A DNA stretch of 64,000 bases from Gossypium raimondii (lineage: Eukaryota > Streptophyta > Magnoliopsida > Malvales > Malvaceae). Each line of letters starts with the position of its first letter. The first letter of the stretch is position 1. The notes beneath the pieces were generated by a model. That model saw only the letters and a program-made list of their open reading frames with translations, was not told where the DNA came from and did no database searches. The position numbers and the translations under genes are program-made. Positions 1 to 17,399 of this stretch are shown here, in pieces. The stretch is taken from positions 48,725,890 to 48,789,889 of the forward strand of contig NC_068576.1 in NCBI RefSeq assembly GCF_025698545.1, written 5' to 3'.

Positions 1-1230
1 CCCATTCCCATTACCTTATTTTACATTTCTCTTACAAAATTCTCATTAACAGATCAAATAATTTCATGCGTAAAAAGTCTAGAAGGCTAAAAAACTATAA
101 AATTTCTAAAACTAATTATAAAAACATTGAAATTTCTTATCAACCGATCAAATAATGTCACACATAAATTTGGCTCTCAATATTTACAATTTTTGGTCAA
201 TTTGGCCATTATTCTTTTTAAGTTAAATTTGGTTATTAACTTTTAAAAAGATTCAATTCATTTTTTAAATGAAAATACCGACTAAAAATTAATTTTTAGT
301 GATGTTGACATGGGTGTGGCAGTCCACATATATTCAAAATTATAAAATATTCAAAAAATTAAAAGTTAATAAAATTTAAAAAATTAACATGAAGTATATG
401 TGAATTATCATGAAATGCTATGTTTAAAAAATATATTCGTGTATCTTTCATCATATCTAGTTTACCAAGTTTGGTTTTGTCAATGGTCAATTTTGTTATT
501 AGGGAGCAAAGTTTTCATTTAAGTTATTGAACTATTCAAAAGTTTTTATTTAAGCCATTAGGCTATTAAGTTTTTCTTTTTAAAGTTTTGCCAACAAGCT
601 CCAAGTGATGATTTGACGATTGGTACAGTGGATCAATACCTATCGATGAGTAGAAAAACATATTTTAGATCAAAGTAAATCTAACGGTTAGTGTTGGAGA
701 TTGGAGAAAAAAATTGTTTGAATTTTAGTTTACAGATTCATGACATCTAAAGATATTTCATGAAATAAAAATTGAATTGTAGAGAAAAGGGGAAATATAA
801 CTTTTGATTGGTGCAGACAGTACAAACATAGAAAACTATATAGTATCGATTTTAACAGCTAAGTAACTTAAATGAAAACTTTTGAATACTTCAATTTCCA
901 AATTGTTATTTTTTTTAGTTAAGTAACCAAAATGAAAATTTACCCATAATTTAGTTACTAATGATGTAGTTTACCCTTTTCTAATAGAGTCAATGTATTG
1001 GGGTAAACATTGTAATGGAAGTGAAGTTTATATCCTCAACTGTTGTGCAAAATTCTTTTTAAGTTCCAAGCTGAGAAAACCGGGAAATTTTAGGGGGAAA
1101 TTTTTGCATTAAGCCTAAATAAATTTCAAAATTGTATTCACTATCACTTATTTAACATGAATCAAACTCCCTTCATTTAGAAGGGGCATAATATTTGAAT
1201 GGAATCAATCATTCTCTAACAAGAAAGACA
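1..1230. other. Intergenic AT-rich sequence with MITE-like inverted repeat
   Basis: No gene is visible. About 505-570 (containing GTTTTCATTTAAGTTATTGA) is repeated in inverted, imperfect form at about 860-950. This looks like the arms of a roughly 460-bp non-autonomous DNA element, but clean target duplications were not found. The segment at 290-440 (GTGTGGCAGTCCACATATAT and the AT-rich sequence after it) resembles segments near 38360-38570, suggesting a dispersed repeat family. Confidence 0.4.
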
Positions 1231-1477
1231 AGAAGTTGTTTAATATACAGCCCTGCAAATTACGGGCATATATCATTTTACAATAAAATCCGATAGAAAT
1301 TTGAAAGTACACATTGTTGTTTGTCTTGTAAGTATACAATTGAGTCCAAACTGCAACACCAAGCTATTTGATGTCTAATGTTGTCAAGATAATAACCAAC
1401 TATTCCAGGCTCGCCTCGACTGCTGAAGCTCAAGCTTGACCATTTTCCATTCCTTTCAGAAGAAAAAAACGGAGTTA

Positions 1478-1569
1478 ATTAAATCATCAATCGAGTTAGC
1501 GAATAAGAAATAAGCGAAACTTGATTAAATCATCAATCGAGTTAGCGAATAAGAAATAAGCGAAACTTG
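1478..1569. repeat. Perfect 46-bp tandem duplication
   Basis: Two back-to-back identical 46-bp copies (1478-1523 and 1524-1569) begin ATTAAATCATCAATCGAGTT and end GCGAAACTTG. They lie a few hundred bases past the stop codon of the LRR gene, so they may be within its 3' UTR or just beyond. Perfect identity suggests a recent slippage or unequal-exchange event. Confidence 0.9.
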
Positions 1570-1785
1570 TAATGTTTTACATGTTTCATTAAATATCACA
1601 TATGCATGACCTTCAGCCAAAGTAGGATACATACAGGCTCGGTGCAACTTGCCTAGAGCTTAACACTAACTGAATTGAATTTGAGTTTATTTTTCAAGCA
1701 AAACATGATTAGCTTATGACTATGAGTATATGTGTCTTAAATTTGCTGTAGACTCTACCTCACCAGAACTTTGAATGCAAAGGAG

Positions 1786-4700
1786 TTATAGATCAACACC
1801 CTCATCAAGGCCTTTGGAACCAATCATCACATTCGAGTCAAGTTGCTTGTCAAACTTCTTTTTCCTCCTTGCTTCAAATTCTTCGAATCCATCCATCTAT
1901 ATATGCATATGTTTTGGTTAATTAAAGCATATAAAGCTTATGAGATCTTTCTGGAATATTTGAATCAATTCAAGGAGAATGGAGAAGCTTACTTGTTGAA
2001 ACTGAGACATCGAAATGGGGTTGTCATGAAGTGAGAAATTCTGGAGAGCTTTACAGTCTTTCAATATATTAGGAGGTATCTGTCAACCAAGAGATATCAG
2101 AGTACAAATAGAAACAAACTACAAAATATTGTCTTTAAACAATGTTTTATTATATGTTACTCAGACTTAGGTGCAGGTGTTGGATATAAGTATGTGCCCA
2201 ACATGGGAAGAATCGGGTTTTTCCAAGGTTTTTCATGTATTTGGAGGATCATTGGATATCATATTCCCAAACCTTGTGCCAAACATTGGTATGATAGTTT
2301 TTATATATACATATATGGAGGATCCATAGATGTCATGTTTCTAAGCCTTGTGCTCCACTTTGATGCCAGATATGAATACTTAAAGAAAAATGAAGAGTCG
2401 GACTAGGGTAATTGAAAAGCAAGCATGACAGCAACATAACAATTACAGTTTGATCAGCAAACTTATGCTATCAATTTTTATAATCATGTTTATTGGTATT
2501 TTACATCATTGTAAAATTTAAGAACTTCACATGGTTCAACAAATATTTAATTCAAGATTAGTTATTCCCAATGGTTAATCTTTTACAAGAGTTCATATAT
2601 GGTATAATAAAAAATTAGCCAGTGTTATTGCTACAGTCGACTGACAGCAAGGTACTCTCGTTTCCCTGAATCATATCACAGCAGGTCTTGCTCTCAATTC
2701 AATATTGTCTTCTTAAGGCACCTACAAGTCCCTCGAGGCTTTGTCATCCAAAGTGTGCCTCTCCAAGTTCAAACCTAGGACCTCCCCCATATAGGAATAG
2801 AAGGCTTCTCCGTAACTGTGGTACTAGGGTGACAAAACCTTGAGGGACCCTTGGATGCCTAAAGAGGATAATATCGAATTATGGGTATGACACAATGCAA
2901 TATGGTTCAAAAAAACAAGTAAACCTTGCTGGTTGACGGGTCGTGATAGTTATTGTGCAGCATGAGGAAGTTAGAAATGATGGAAACTGTGTGGTAATTA
3001 CCTGGTTGACTTTGTTATTGTTTAAGCTAAGTGACTTTAGTTGAACAAGATTACAAACAGATGCAGGAAGTTCTTCAATAAGATTATCTGCAAAGGTAAG
3101 TAAAATTGTAACGTTGTGAGTTGTAGAAACAGTATTGAATGCATGAAAGTGTAGCATTTTATTTTCACTGGTCTATGTTTTATGCTATAACTTTGGATGA
3201 ACAAGGCTTGCAAGGGTGAAGCCAGAAAATTACGTTGGGGCCAGAAATGAATTATAAATTTTTTGGGCCAGAGTACAATTTTACCTTTATAGTTTCATGT
3301 AATTTTATAAAATCTTAAAGGGTCTAAATGGTGGTTTTACCATTTTTGGGGGCCAAGGCCACTGCTAGGCCCCGTCTTTGCCCTGAAGGCCTAATCAACT
3401 ACTTAATATGGACCTCTGACTCTTCATTTTAAATGAAGTACTTCTGTGCTGTACACTTTCGGACATGAATTGGCGGTCCTCCAACTATATCAAAAAATTA
3501 AAGAATATGAGCATACCCATGATGGACATATAACCATATCCAAAACTCACATCTGAGTCCAGAGATATGGTGGTTCAATTTCTTCTTATTTTTTCCATGT
3601 ATTTAGAGCCTTCTTGGAGGGTCATCTCATATCCGCATATTAATGATGGTATTAAAAAATGTGTAGTAAATGAGCATTCCAAGAAAAATGAAGAATCAAA
3701 GCAACATTAGTAAATATGCAGAAACACACCATTTGCTTGCAGTTCTTCCAAAGAAGAGCAGATCCCAATTGATTCAGGAAGATACTTCAATTTATTATTA
3801 GACACATTAAGCAGAGACAACTGCACCATCAAACAACATAAATTAGATCCAGGAACTATATGAAACATAAAGTTGTTTATCGTAGGTTTATTTAGTTCTT
3901 TCAATAATGTCTAATGCTTAGTGCTCTTCTCAGTCTTCATTAACATCAAGTCGGATGATCTCGAGATTAAACTTGTGCTTAAATGTTGAACTACACAAAC
4001 ATGCAATTATATGCAAAACCAAGGAGTATAATGAACAGTTTCATACCATGTTACTCAGATACAAGTGTGAGAATTGGTAAAGGTATGTGTTTAGTACAGG
4101 TATGGCCAGATTTTTTTAAAGATTTTCTATTTTGGAGGACATTAGAGGTCATATATTCATATGCCAGATACGAGTACTTTCAACAAAATTGTAGAACTGG
4201 AGCACCATAAATAACTTACATTGCGCAAACTGCCAATAGTATTGGGCAAGGACATTAACATATTTCCAGAAATTGATAACTTCTCGAGTTTTACCAGCTC
4301 GCCCACTGACAAAAGAAATACAGTTAGAAGCCAATAAGACTTTACATTTACCCCATGAAGTTTGCAGACAATGCCATGAAGCAAATCTGCAAATAATGGA
4401 GGCAAGTAAATGCATTTATTTAGAAAAAAGAGTGTTTACATTCATCTGGCAAAGAAGTAATTCGGTTCCCATCAAGTATCATAGCTTTCAGAGACTGAAG
4501 ATTCCCCATAGTACTTGGTAATTGCTCAATATGATTAGAGGCTAAAATCTGGAAGGGAAAAAAGAAGAAGAAAGAGCTACTTTAATATTTTCACTCTTTG
4601 TTGGTTGTATTCAGGTGTAAGTGTCAAATACAAATAATGTGTATAATACATATATGGTTAGGTTTTTCTAAGTTTTTCCAATTAAAGATTTGGATAGAAA

Positions 4701-6739
4701 CGTCAACAAAAAGGTCCAACAACAAACACAATTGACATGAAAGCATAATTCGCCATTTATGTGTTGAAAGAAACCTATGTTGCTCTAACTTTTATTTATC
4801 ATGATGTATTTGTTTTTGACACATTGATCCATGCTTACGTTGAAAGTAATATTCGTATCCGACTCTTGCACCTGAGTCTACATATGGAACGAAACTCTAC
4901 ATATGGCAAGCAACAATTGAGAATATCTTACCAGTCGCTGCATGTTGACTAGTTCGCTGATCTCCATAGGAATTTCAACTGCACGGAAGCATAAAAGTTG
5001 ACAGAATAGTAACCAAACAATTTAATGCTTCATCGAACCAGGTTATGAGATTGAAAAGAAATGATACTCATTCTTTACTAAGGAAATCATATTTGACTGA
5101 CTTTTGAAAAATCCTATATTGCTCAGACTATTCATTTTTTCTAAAATGCAGTATTCATGTCTGCCACGTGTATGAGAATATGACATCAAAAGATCCTCCA
5201 AATACATAAAACTTAGAAAAATCCAATCATACCTTCATACCTATATCCAACACTCATTCTTGTGTCTGAGTAATATAGGCAAAATCTCCTAAGAAAGGAA
5301 GTTACTATTGTTTCATCTGATTCACAAGTTGAAAAAGGCATACCTAATTTATTTTGCGTTAAATCGAGAGTTCGTACAGATTTATCCAGATCAAGAACTT
5401 CATCAGGAAATGTCTGTTCCAAATCAAAGCACAAATTTCATCATATACACAAGGAACAAATGCAAAAATCCCCACTAGAACTCACTTGAACTACTATATT
5501 TCTCAACCAATAAGGTATAAAGGTGCCGACTCTGCTTGACTCCGAAATGTAATTACCGGAGACCAAGGGTCTTAGACCCAAAAAATAAACATGAACTCTG
5601 CATCTATTTAACTGTAATAGATAAACCCTGTTCAATATCAAAATGCACATTTCATCACAAACGCAATGAACAAATGCAAGAAGTCCCATTGGAAGACATT
5701 TGAACTACCATGTTTCTCAATGAATAATACATGCAATTTGGGGTCTGATCCAGCTTGCCTTCATAATAGGCGGGATCCAATGTGACTGTAGGATATTGAA
5801 GGTCTTAGACCAACTGAATTTTGGAATAGTCAGACCCAATGTGGCTATTAGATACCAGGGTCTTAGACTAAATAAAAATTAACATGAACCTCCATGTATT
5901 TAATTGTAATAGATGAACCTCGTTCAAAATTTAAGTGTAAACAAATGCAAGAATCCCTATTGGAAGCCTTTTAAACTACCGTGTTTCTCAACCAATACGA
6001 CATAAAATTTTGCAATAACAAATTAACATGAACCCTGCATCTATTTAATTGTAATTGGTACCCACACAAAGGCACAAATTTTAGATTAATGCTCTTTTTT
6101 ATTAGCACTTGATATTTGCTTTCAGAATGCTTCTATAAAGCAAAAAGAAGTGCTAAAAACCAAAACCAAAATTGAATAAATATAAACAAATGACATTTTT
6201 TTTAATTTTTAATTCTTCATTAACTTGGATATTGATATTAAATTCTATAAGAATATCCTTATCATATAAACAACAATATTTATGCAAAACTTCTATAAAC
6301 TTATAAAAGGAAGAAAAAACATAAGAAGTTGGATAGAAATGGAGCAACATATTAAGCAAAATGCAGAAGATATCATCAACAAATAAACAATAGGCATTTA
6401 TGGAAAACTAATATAAAGCTTAAAAGAACATAAGAAATTCCATAGAAATGCATAATTGGCCTATCATAAACAACATAAGGACTATTAAAATTCATATAAA
6501 CAAACAAATTAAACAAAACCCGGAAACCATCATCATCATCACCTAAAATGTCTATTCACATCCTCAAATACTCAAATTATATATAAAAAAGAAAAAAGTG
6601 AAAATAAAAATTCATAGATAAATAAAAAAGGTTTGCTTACCTTTAATTTAGCTTCACGTAAGGCAACAATGCCAGTCGATCGCCATCGAGCAATTCGGTT
6701 AGCTTTGGAATCAGCAGCTTTACTTTCAGAAGATCCCAT
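1786..6739 (-). CDS. LRRC57-like leucine-rich repeat protein, 9 exons
   Basis: Coding exons on the minus strand: 6739-6641, 5413-5344, 4978-4932, 4548-4440, 4305-4220, 3820-3730, 3087-3002, 2079-1993 and 1896-1786. They sum to 786 nt, 261 aa, with GT-AG junctions and continuous phase. The protein starts MGSSESK, so Gly2 could be N-myristoylated (inference). A conserved RWRSTGIVALRE segment follows, then about eight 23-residue LRRs of the plant/Ras-group type (for example RTLDLTQNKL, LEKLSISGNMLMSLP, LSLLNVSNNKLKYLP, LKSLSLNNNKVNQ). The basic tail contains RRKKKFDKQL. Each LRR falls roughly on one exon. Length and layout match the small plant homologues of animal LRRC57. LRRs mediate protein binding; the molecular role in plants is not established. 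No disrupting mutation was seen. Introns carry several repeats listed separately. Confidence 0.9.
2156..2405 (+). repeat. MITE-like repeat in LRR intron (copy 1)
   Basis: The block starts TGTTACTCAGACTTAGGTG and ends near TGCCAGATATGAATACTT. The same start and end words recur at about 4045-4190 (TGTTACTCAGATACAAGTG to TGCCAGATACGAGTACTT). Reverse or partial versions occur near 3415-3700, 4603-4680, 4843-4890 and 5110-5270. It is therefore a small dispersed element family that has repeatedly inserted in introns of this gene. Ends and target duplications are not resolved. Confidence 0.5.
3211..3385. mobile_element. 175-bp hAT-type MITE in an LRR intron
   Basis: The left end CAAGGGTGAAGCCAG and the right end GTCTTTGCCCTG form degenerate terminal inverted repeats. 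They resemble the common plant element with CAGGGGCGGAGCC-type ends. Flanking octamers AAGGCTTG (3203-3210) and AAGGCCTA (3386-3393) match at 6 of 8 positions, consistent with an old hAT 8-bp target duplication. It lies in the intron between the exons ending at 3730 and starting at 3087, outside splice signals. Confidence 0.6.
4045..4195 (+). repeat. MITE-like repeat in LRR intron (copy 2)
   Basis: This is a second copy of the family seen at 2156-2405, sharing the TGTTACTCAGA start and the TGCCAGATA(T/C)GA(A/G)TACTT end. It is shorter, so either it or the first copy carries indels. Confidence 0.45.
5405..6062. repeat. Degenerate three-copy tandem repeat in first LRR intron
   Basis: Two words recur in order. 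The AACAAATGCAAGAA...CCATT/TATTGGAAG...GAACTACC...TTTCTCAA word is near 5455, 5668 and 5938. The AACATGAACCCTGCATCTATTTAATTGTAAT word is near 5588, 5881 and 6026. The units are roughly 130 to 290 bp and diverged. This explains the length of intron 1 (5414-6640). No coding potential was seen inside. Confidence 0.65.
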
Positions 6740-7754
6740 CTTTCTTCCTTTATTTACCCTCCTTTTTCCCCTTTTCCCTCAGAAAATTCGACGAAGAAAA
6801 AGAGCTACGAACAGGAAAAAGGGGAAAACTAAATAGAGATCAAATTAAGAGATGGGTCGACTTGGAATTCAGAAATGGATAAGTCAACAAGGTCTCAAGT
6901 TTGGGTTAATTTTCAAAGAAGTTTGTTTCTCAGAAGAAAAAACAACGTTAACTTCATTGAATTGCATGGGATTTTTGGCGTTTGTGTTTTATAAAGGTGG
7001 TGGCATGTTTTATGTTGATTCGATTTTATTGTGTGTGTTTTTCGGATACTAATTTTGGTTAATTCCATTTTGTTTAATTTTGCTATTAAGCTAGATTTAT
7101 CCTCCTATCATCTTCCTCTAATCAATAATTCAATATACTAATTATAAATTATTTTATTTATTGAACAATAATAAAATTTGAGTTAAATTATAGCAACATT
7201 TTTTTCATTATCAAATTAAATTCATCTTATTGTAGTTTGACCAATTTTAATTTTTATAATAATTGAAATCATTTCAATTTTTATCCTTATATGAAATTTT
7301 AGTAAATATTTAAGAAAATAAAATATCCAAATTTTAGAAAAAAAATTTAATCCATGCACGGATAAGTTAAATTTATTAAATTAATTTTTCCAAAACTATC
7401 AATTTTCAAGTCTAGAAGATCAGTCGACTTGCGACGCAATTTTGAGTTGAGATGTCTACATGTCGATGAAAGATTTATCTCTTAATTCCGATGCACACTT
7501 TGAATTATCTCATTTTAACTTTAAAAACTCAAAATATGACCGTTTTAGTAAAGATTACGTAAGTAGAATACGAGAATGATTAGTTTTAGACTTTGTTTAA
7601 CTTTTAAACCATATTTAGGTCAATTTTAAGGCTCAATGTATTTATTAACTCTTATATTTTTAAAATTATTTATTTCAAAATTTTTAATATTTTAGATTAA
7701 TAAAAGTTTGACCAAGTCTAAAGAAAATTATGTTTCTTTTGCAAGATAATTGAT
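6740..7754. other. Intergenic: LRR promoter side, AT-rich
   Basis: This is upstream sequence of the minus-strand LRR gene, followed by AT-rich DNA. No gene or element with supportable ends was seen. A short open frame at 6852-7052 has no recognisable domain. Confidence 0.5.
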
Positions 7755-7757
7755 TAA

Positions 7758-9282
7758 GGGTCCGTTTGATTGCCAGTAAAATGTTTTCCGTAAAATAATT
7801 TCTAGAAAATGTTTTACTTTTTGTAAAATGAATTATCGGAAAATATTTTCCGGTGTTTGATTGAATCTGTAAAATATTTTCTCATTGCTTATGATTTCAA
7901 AATATTTTCCAAAAAGTTGTTTTTACATATATTAATATATATTAATAAATTTTATATTTTAAATTATTTTTACATATATTGCAATGATTTATTTATAAAT
8001 AAATAAATTAAATTAAATATATAATAATACTCAATTATTAAAATATAAAAGCATTGCAAACTACTTCCGAAATTTACTAATTAGTAGTAAATCAATTGTA
8101 ATGATCTCATGATGAAATTACGCTCAGCATAAAAGCAATTTTTGTTGTCTTACAGACAACACAGATAGCATCATTATCAAATTTCAGCCACTCTCAAGTA
8201 TAACCAATTCCTTAGCCAACCAATCTACATTATAACACAAAGCTAACTCCTATAAAATTTATCCCAATGCACACATTTACAAACATAAATATGTATATAT
8301 GTATGCATTCAACAAATACATAACCATATGCATGCAATCAGCTATGTTCTTTGAAAGCTACTACTAGATCAAGCATTGCCCAAAGAAACTACTGCTGGAA
8401 GGCCAAAAGCAGTGTGTTCTCTATTAGATTGATTCCTCATGCTAGTTTGTTCAGTTTGACCCTTTGATGATTCTGGTATGCCACTACCAAATGTTCTTTC
8501 ATGCCTTTGTGTATGGAAATAACATAAATATATCAAATATTCATAACAATACTCCAGTGAAATATACATTGCCAATACTCATTTCAGTTCAAATAGAAGC
8601 CAGTGAAAGAAGGCAATAAATAAATTTTTATCACTGAGATCATAAATTCTTAATCAAGAGAAAATGAATCAATTAGATCAAGAGATAATAAGATTTAAGT
8701 ACTAGAAAATCCAGTAAATTTTGAACAAAAATTTCAAGATACCAAGTGCTCGAGCAATTAACAGAGATCAAAGCAAACGACAGCTAAAGATTACGAGAAG
8801 AAAAAGGAAACACTCACTGTTTAGTAGGAAATTGGAGATTAGCCAAAGCAAATGAGATGGCCAAGGGATGAAGCAAATCCTCCAGGACTAAAAAAGAAGG
8901 AAGAATTCATGTATGAAAGTTGGGGAATTGAGCGAAGGAAAAATAAGGCAACAGTGCGTGAATCTAGGGATACATGAGTGGCTTCATTCCTTTACCTTTT
9001 GGCTTTTGTTGCATTTGGAGAGAAAATGGCGAGAGACAGAGATAGCGAGGCAGAGATGAGGAGGAGAGGCGGAGGCTTTGAGGAAGGGAGAACCACTGCT
9101 TAGAAGAGAAAGGAAAATGTCTTACGGCTTAGAAATCGGTAAGACATTTTTCGAAAATTGGCTTTGATTTTACCCGTGTTTTGGAGTTGATTTTTCAAAT
9201 GGAAAATCTTTTCCGCTAAACAAACACCGGAAAAGTTTAAAATGATTTTCCAGAAAATCATTTCCGTCAATCAAACAGAGCC
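7758..9282. mobile_element. 1.5-kb PIF/Harbinger-type non-autonomous element
   Basis: The left end GGGTCCGTTTGATTG and the right end CAATCAAACAGAGCC are inverted repeats (13 of 15 matches). Both are flanked by the trinucleotide TAA (7755-7757 and 9283-9285). A TWA target duplication and GGG-TTTG ends are the hallmark of PIF/Harbinger (Tourist-like) elements. The subterminal 100-150 bp on each side are rich in GAAAATATTTTCC-like words. The interior, about 8090-9110, is less AT-rich and unrelated to the ends. It contains a minus-strand open frame at 8369-8575 but no transposase motif, so the element would depend on a partner for movement. Confidence 0.75.
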
Positions 9283-9548
9283 TAAGTTTTAAGAGGTTTA
9301 GTACATTCAAGTAGGATTTAGAAGTACTTATAGCTAAACATGGCAAATCTTGCAATTTATTTCTCTCGAGAAGTTTCATTCTCAATTACTTTTATGCTGC
9401 GGTTGACAAAAACACTTACTCAATAAACATGTTTTAAAGTAGTTAGATATAATATAAAGTACAATTAAAATTAATTTATTACTAATTCATATATCAAAAT
9501 ACAATAAAAATATATATAAAATCATAAATTAAATATATTGTAATTGAT

Positions 9549-9791
9549 TTTTTAACTTATAATAAATAATTATTATATCTAAATTATATAAATTTAACTT
9601 CAATTAAAAACTTTTCTCATTTTTTCTCCCAATTGTTTGTTTCTTATATTTTGTTTTGCTTAGCAAGAGTTTAATTTTTAACTTATAATAAATAATTATT
9701 ATATCTAAATTATATAAATTTAACTTCAATTAAAAACTTTTCTCCTTTTTTCTCCCAATTGTTTGTTTCTTATATTTTGTTTTGCTTAGCA
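9549..9791. repeat. Two-copy tandem repeat, about 117 bp, period 126
   Basis: Copy 1 (9549-9665) and copy 2 (9675-9791) are nearly identical, from TTTTAACTTATAATAAATAA to TTTTGTTTTGCTTAGCA. They are separated by a 9-base spacer. The repeat lies about 0.8 kb before the start codon of the helicase gene. Confidence 0.85.
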
Positions 9792-10559
9792 GTAGCGGTG
9801 CCAGCCCCTGGGCTGGTTATCGTCCGCTTTTTTTCCCCTCCCACCAATTGTTAACATGTCAAAATATTTTATTGAGACTGAGGTTAATTGTCAACATGTT
9901 AAAATATTCTAGTGATGCTGAGACTAAAATTTTTACTATATTAATGAAGCTTGTTCTTTGCCATCTACAATGAATATTTATTATTTGTTTTTTCCTAAAT
10001 TATCTGATTTCATTTATTGAATGAATTTTTAAATTTTTTTTTATTAAATTCATAATATTTTATCCAAATAAAATTATACATCCCTGCCGCCAAACAAGCA
10101 AGCTTCGGTTTTCCATTTCTGGGTCTCAAATATATATTCTTTAAATATATACGTCCGTCTCTTCCGCCCGTCTCTGACCTAAGCCCTCTCTTGCCAACGT
10201 ACCAGTAAATTAAATCAGGTAATTGTTGAAACCCTAAACTTAAAATGAAGATTGATTTCCACTTGAATAATGAGACTTTCAGTTATCTGTTCTCCTGCCT
10301 TGCATCGCTCTAATATATCTGATTTTCTGTTTTTGATTCTACTGCTTGTTACTCCGTCTCATCGAATTCTTTTTATAAGGTATCGCCGCTATTTTCCGTC
10401 ACACTACTATTTGCGGCCGCGAGCCGCTGCTATTGGTTTGAAATTTGTTCAAACCGCATTTGAGGTCTATAGAGATAGCAGCCGCAACACCACTATTTGG
10501 AACCCTAAGTTACAATCTCAAGTAGCTGCGTGATTTTGCAAGCTAGATCACCAACGTTC
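9792..10559 (+). promoter_or_regulatory. Promoter and 5' UTR region of the DEAH helicase gene
   Basis: The sequence becomes less AT-rich after about 10080. A TATA-like stretch AAATATATATTCTTTAAATATATA lies at about 10128-10151. A pyrimidine-rich leader follows. CAG followed by GTAATT near 10217 could be the donor of a leader intron. In the main frame a stop codon (TAA, 10506-10508) precedes the chosen ATG, and no earlier in-frame ATG lies between them. Confidence 0.45.
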
Positions 10560-16042
<5,483 letters not shown>

Positions 16043-17399
16043 ACGGTCGTGATTGCATTTGGCATAGAAAAGAAACATTGGAAAGTGGCTTGTTTTGGGA
16101 CACAAGTGCTTCAGCAACCATTGTAAATACAATTTTGTAGGTATTAATCTGACCACTGTATCTGTAAAGCACTTGGCATATGATTCTGTTGTAGCATAAT
16201 TGATATCATGTTGCATCATTATTAAGCTCGTCCTGGTTAAAAACTGATTAATCTGATGTAGATCAAAATAATCTATTTTCATCAAAATTTGTTGTCTGTT
16301 TTCTAGTTTGTTGTAGAAATTACAATTTCTTATTATTTTAAAGAATTTCCTTTATTCACGTGAAAGTGTTTGTTATTTCTCTCCGGTGAAGAAGAAAAAG
16401 CCGAGGAAACTTGCTTTCTAAATTAGGAAAGGTTTTTTCTTTTAATTATTTGTTGATTGAAATGAAAGCCGATTCGTTAGTCATTATATTGATTAATAAA
16501 TATGAGCAACTAAGGGCATTTTCTAGTTTTTGTTCAAAAGAAACTTCGATTACGAAAAAGAAATTCAGAAGCAATCACACATGCAGATTGCAGCCAATGT
16601 TTTGATCTGAGAAAATGCCGTCAAATCAGCATTAAAGTAGTTAAAGAGCATGAACTAATTGGCAATGGGATTGAATCACAATTAGTTTCATGGCTGGTCA
16701 GGTTGGATTGAGTCACGGCCTTGGAATTTGCTTTTGTATTTTTATGTTTGAAGTTTAGATTAGACCGGCATAATGTCCATGTATACATTTTCTGCGAATT
16801 TGGTTTTTGTTTATTTAAATAAAATGCTGACATGACATTATTTATTATAAGTAACTTTTAACAAAAATGTAAAATTCATAAAAATTAAAAAATATTATAA
16901 CAATTCATAAAAATAAAAGAAATATTATAACAATTCATAAAAATAAAAGAAATATTATATTAATTGCCATGTGGGTTATCATAATTAAAGATTTAACGTA
17001 TTCAGTATTTCTTTTAAAAAACTAAAAGATTAATTTAACTAATTTTGATAAAACTGTAAACATTAATTTTTGTAAAAGAGATTGAAAACATAGTTAATTA
17101 GAAAGAAATGATTAAATTGATAAAAACAATAAACATTAAAAGTTAAATTTATCACTGTGACAAGAATAAAACATTTAAACGCATATATCAAAAGTGTTGG
17201 TCTTAGGCTTTAACGGAATATGTATACAAGGTATAATATGATATTTATATCATATTCTGACATTGTATGACTATTTAATTGTTCGCAATTTTCAGCAAAT
17301 TGTAAACCTGTATCAAAGTTCAAAAGATACCAAACATTTCGTGCATCCCAAAAGGACAAACAACAAAAATCCAATAATATCTTTGGATCATCCTCCAAT
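16043..17399. other. Helicase 3' flank and AT-rich intergenic DNA
   Basis: This includes the presumed 3' UTR of the helicase gene. At 16871-16960 there is a 30-bp tandem repeat, three copies of CAATTCATAAAAATAAAAGA plus AATATTATAA, with the first copy diverged. No gene was found. Confidence 0.5.

Noticed and set aside
2680..2850. Possible tRNA-derived SINE on the minus strand (GGTCCTAGGTTTGAAC-like B box)
   Set aside because: The B-box word is imperfect, no convincing A box is at the right spacing, and no poly-A end or target duplication was found.
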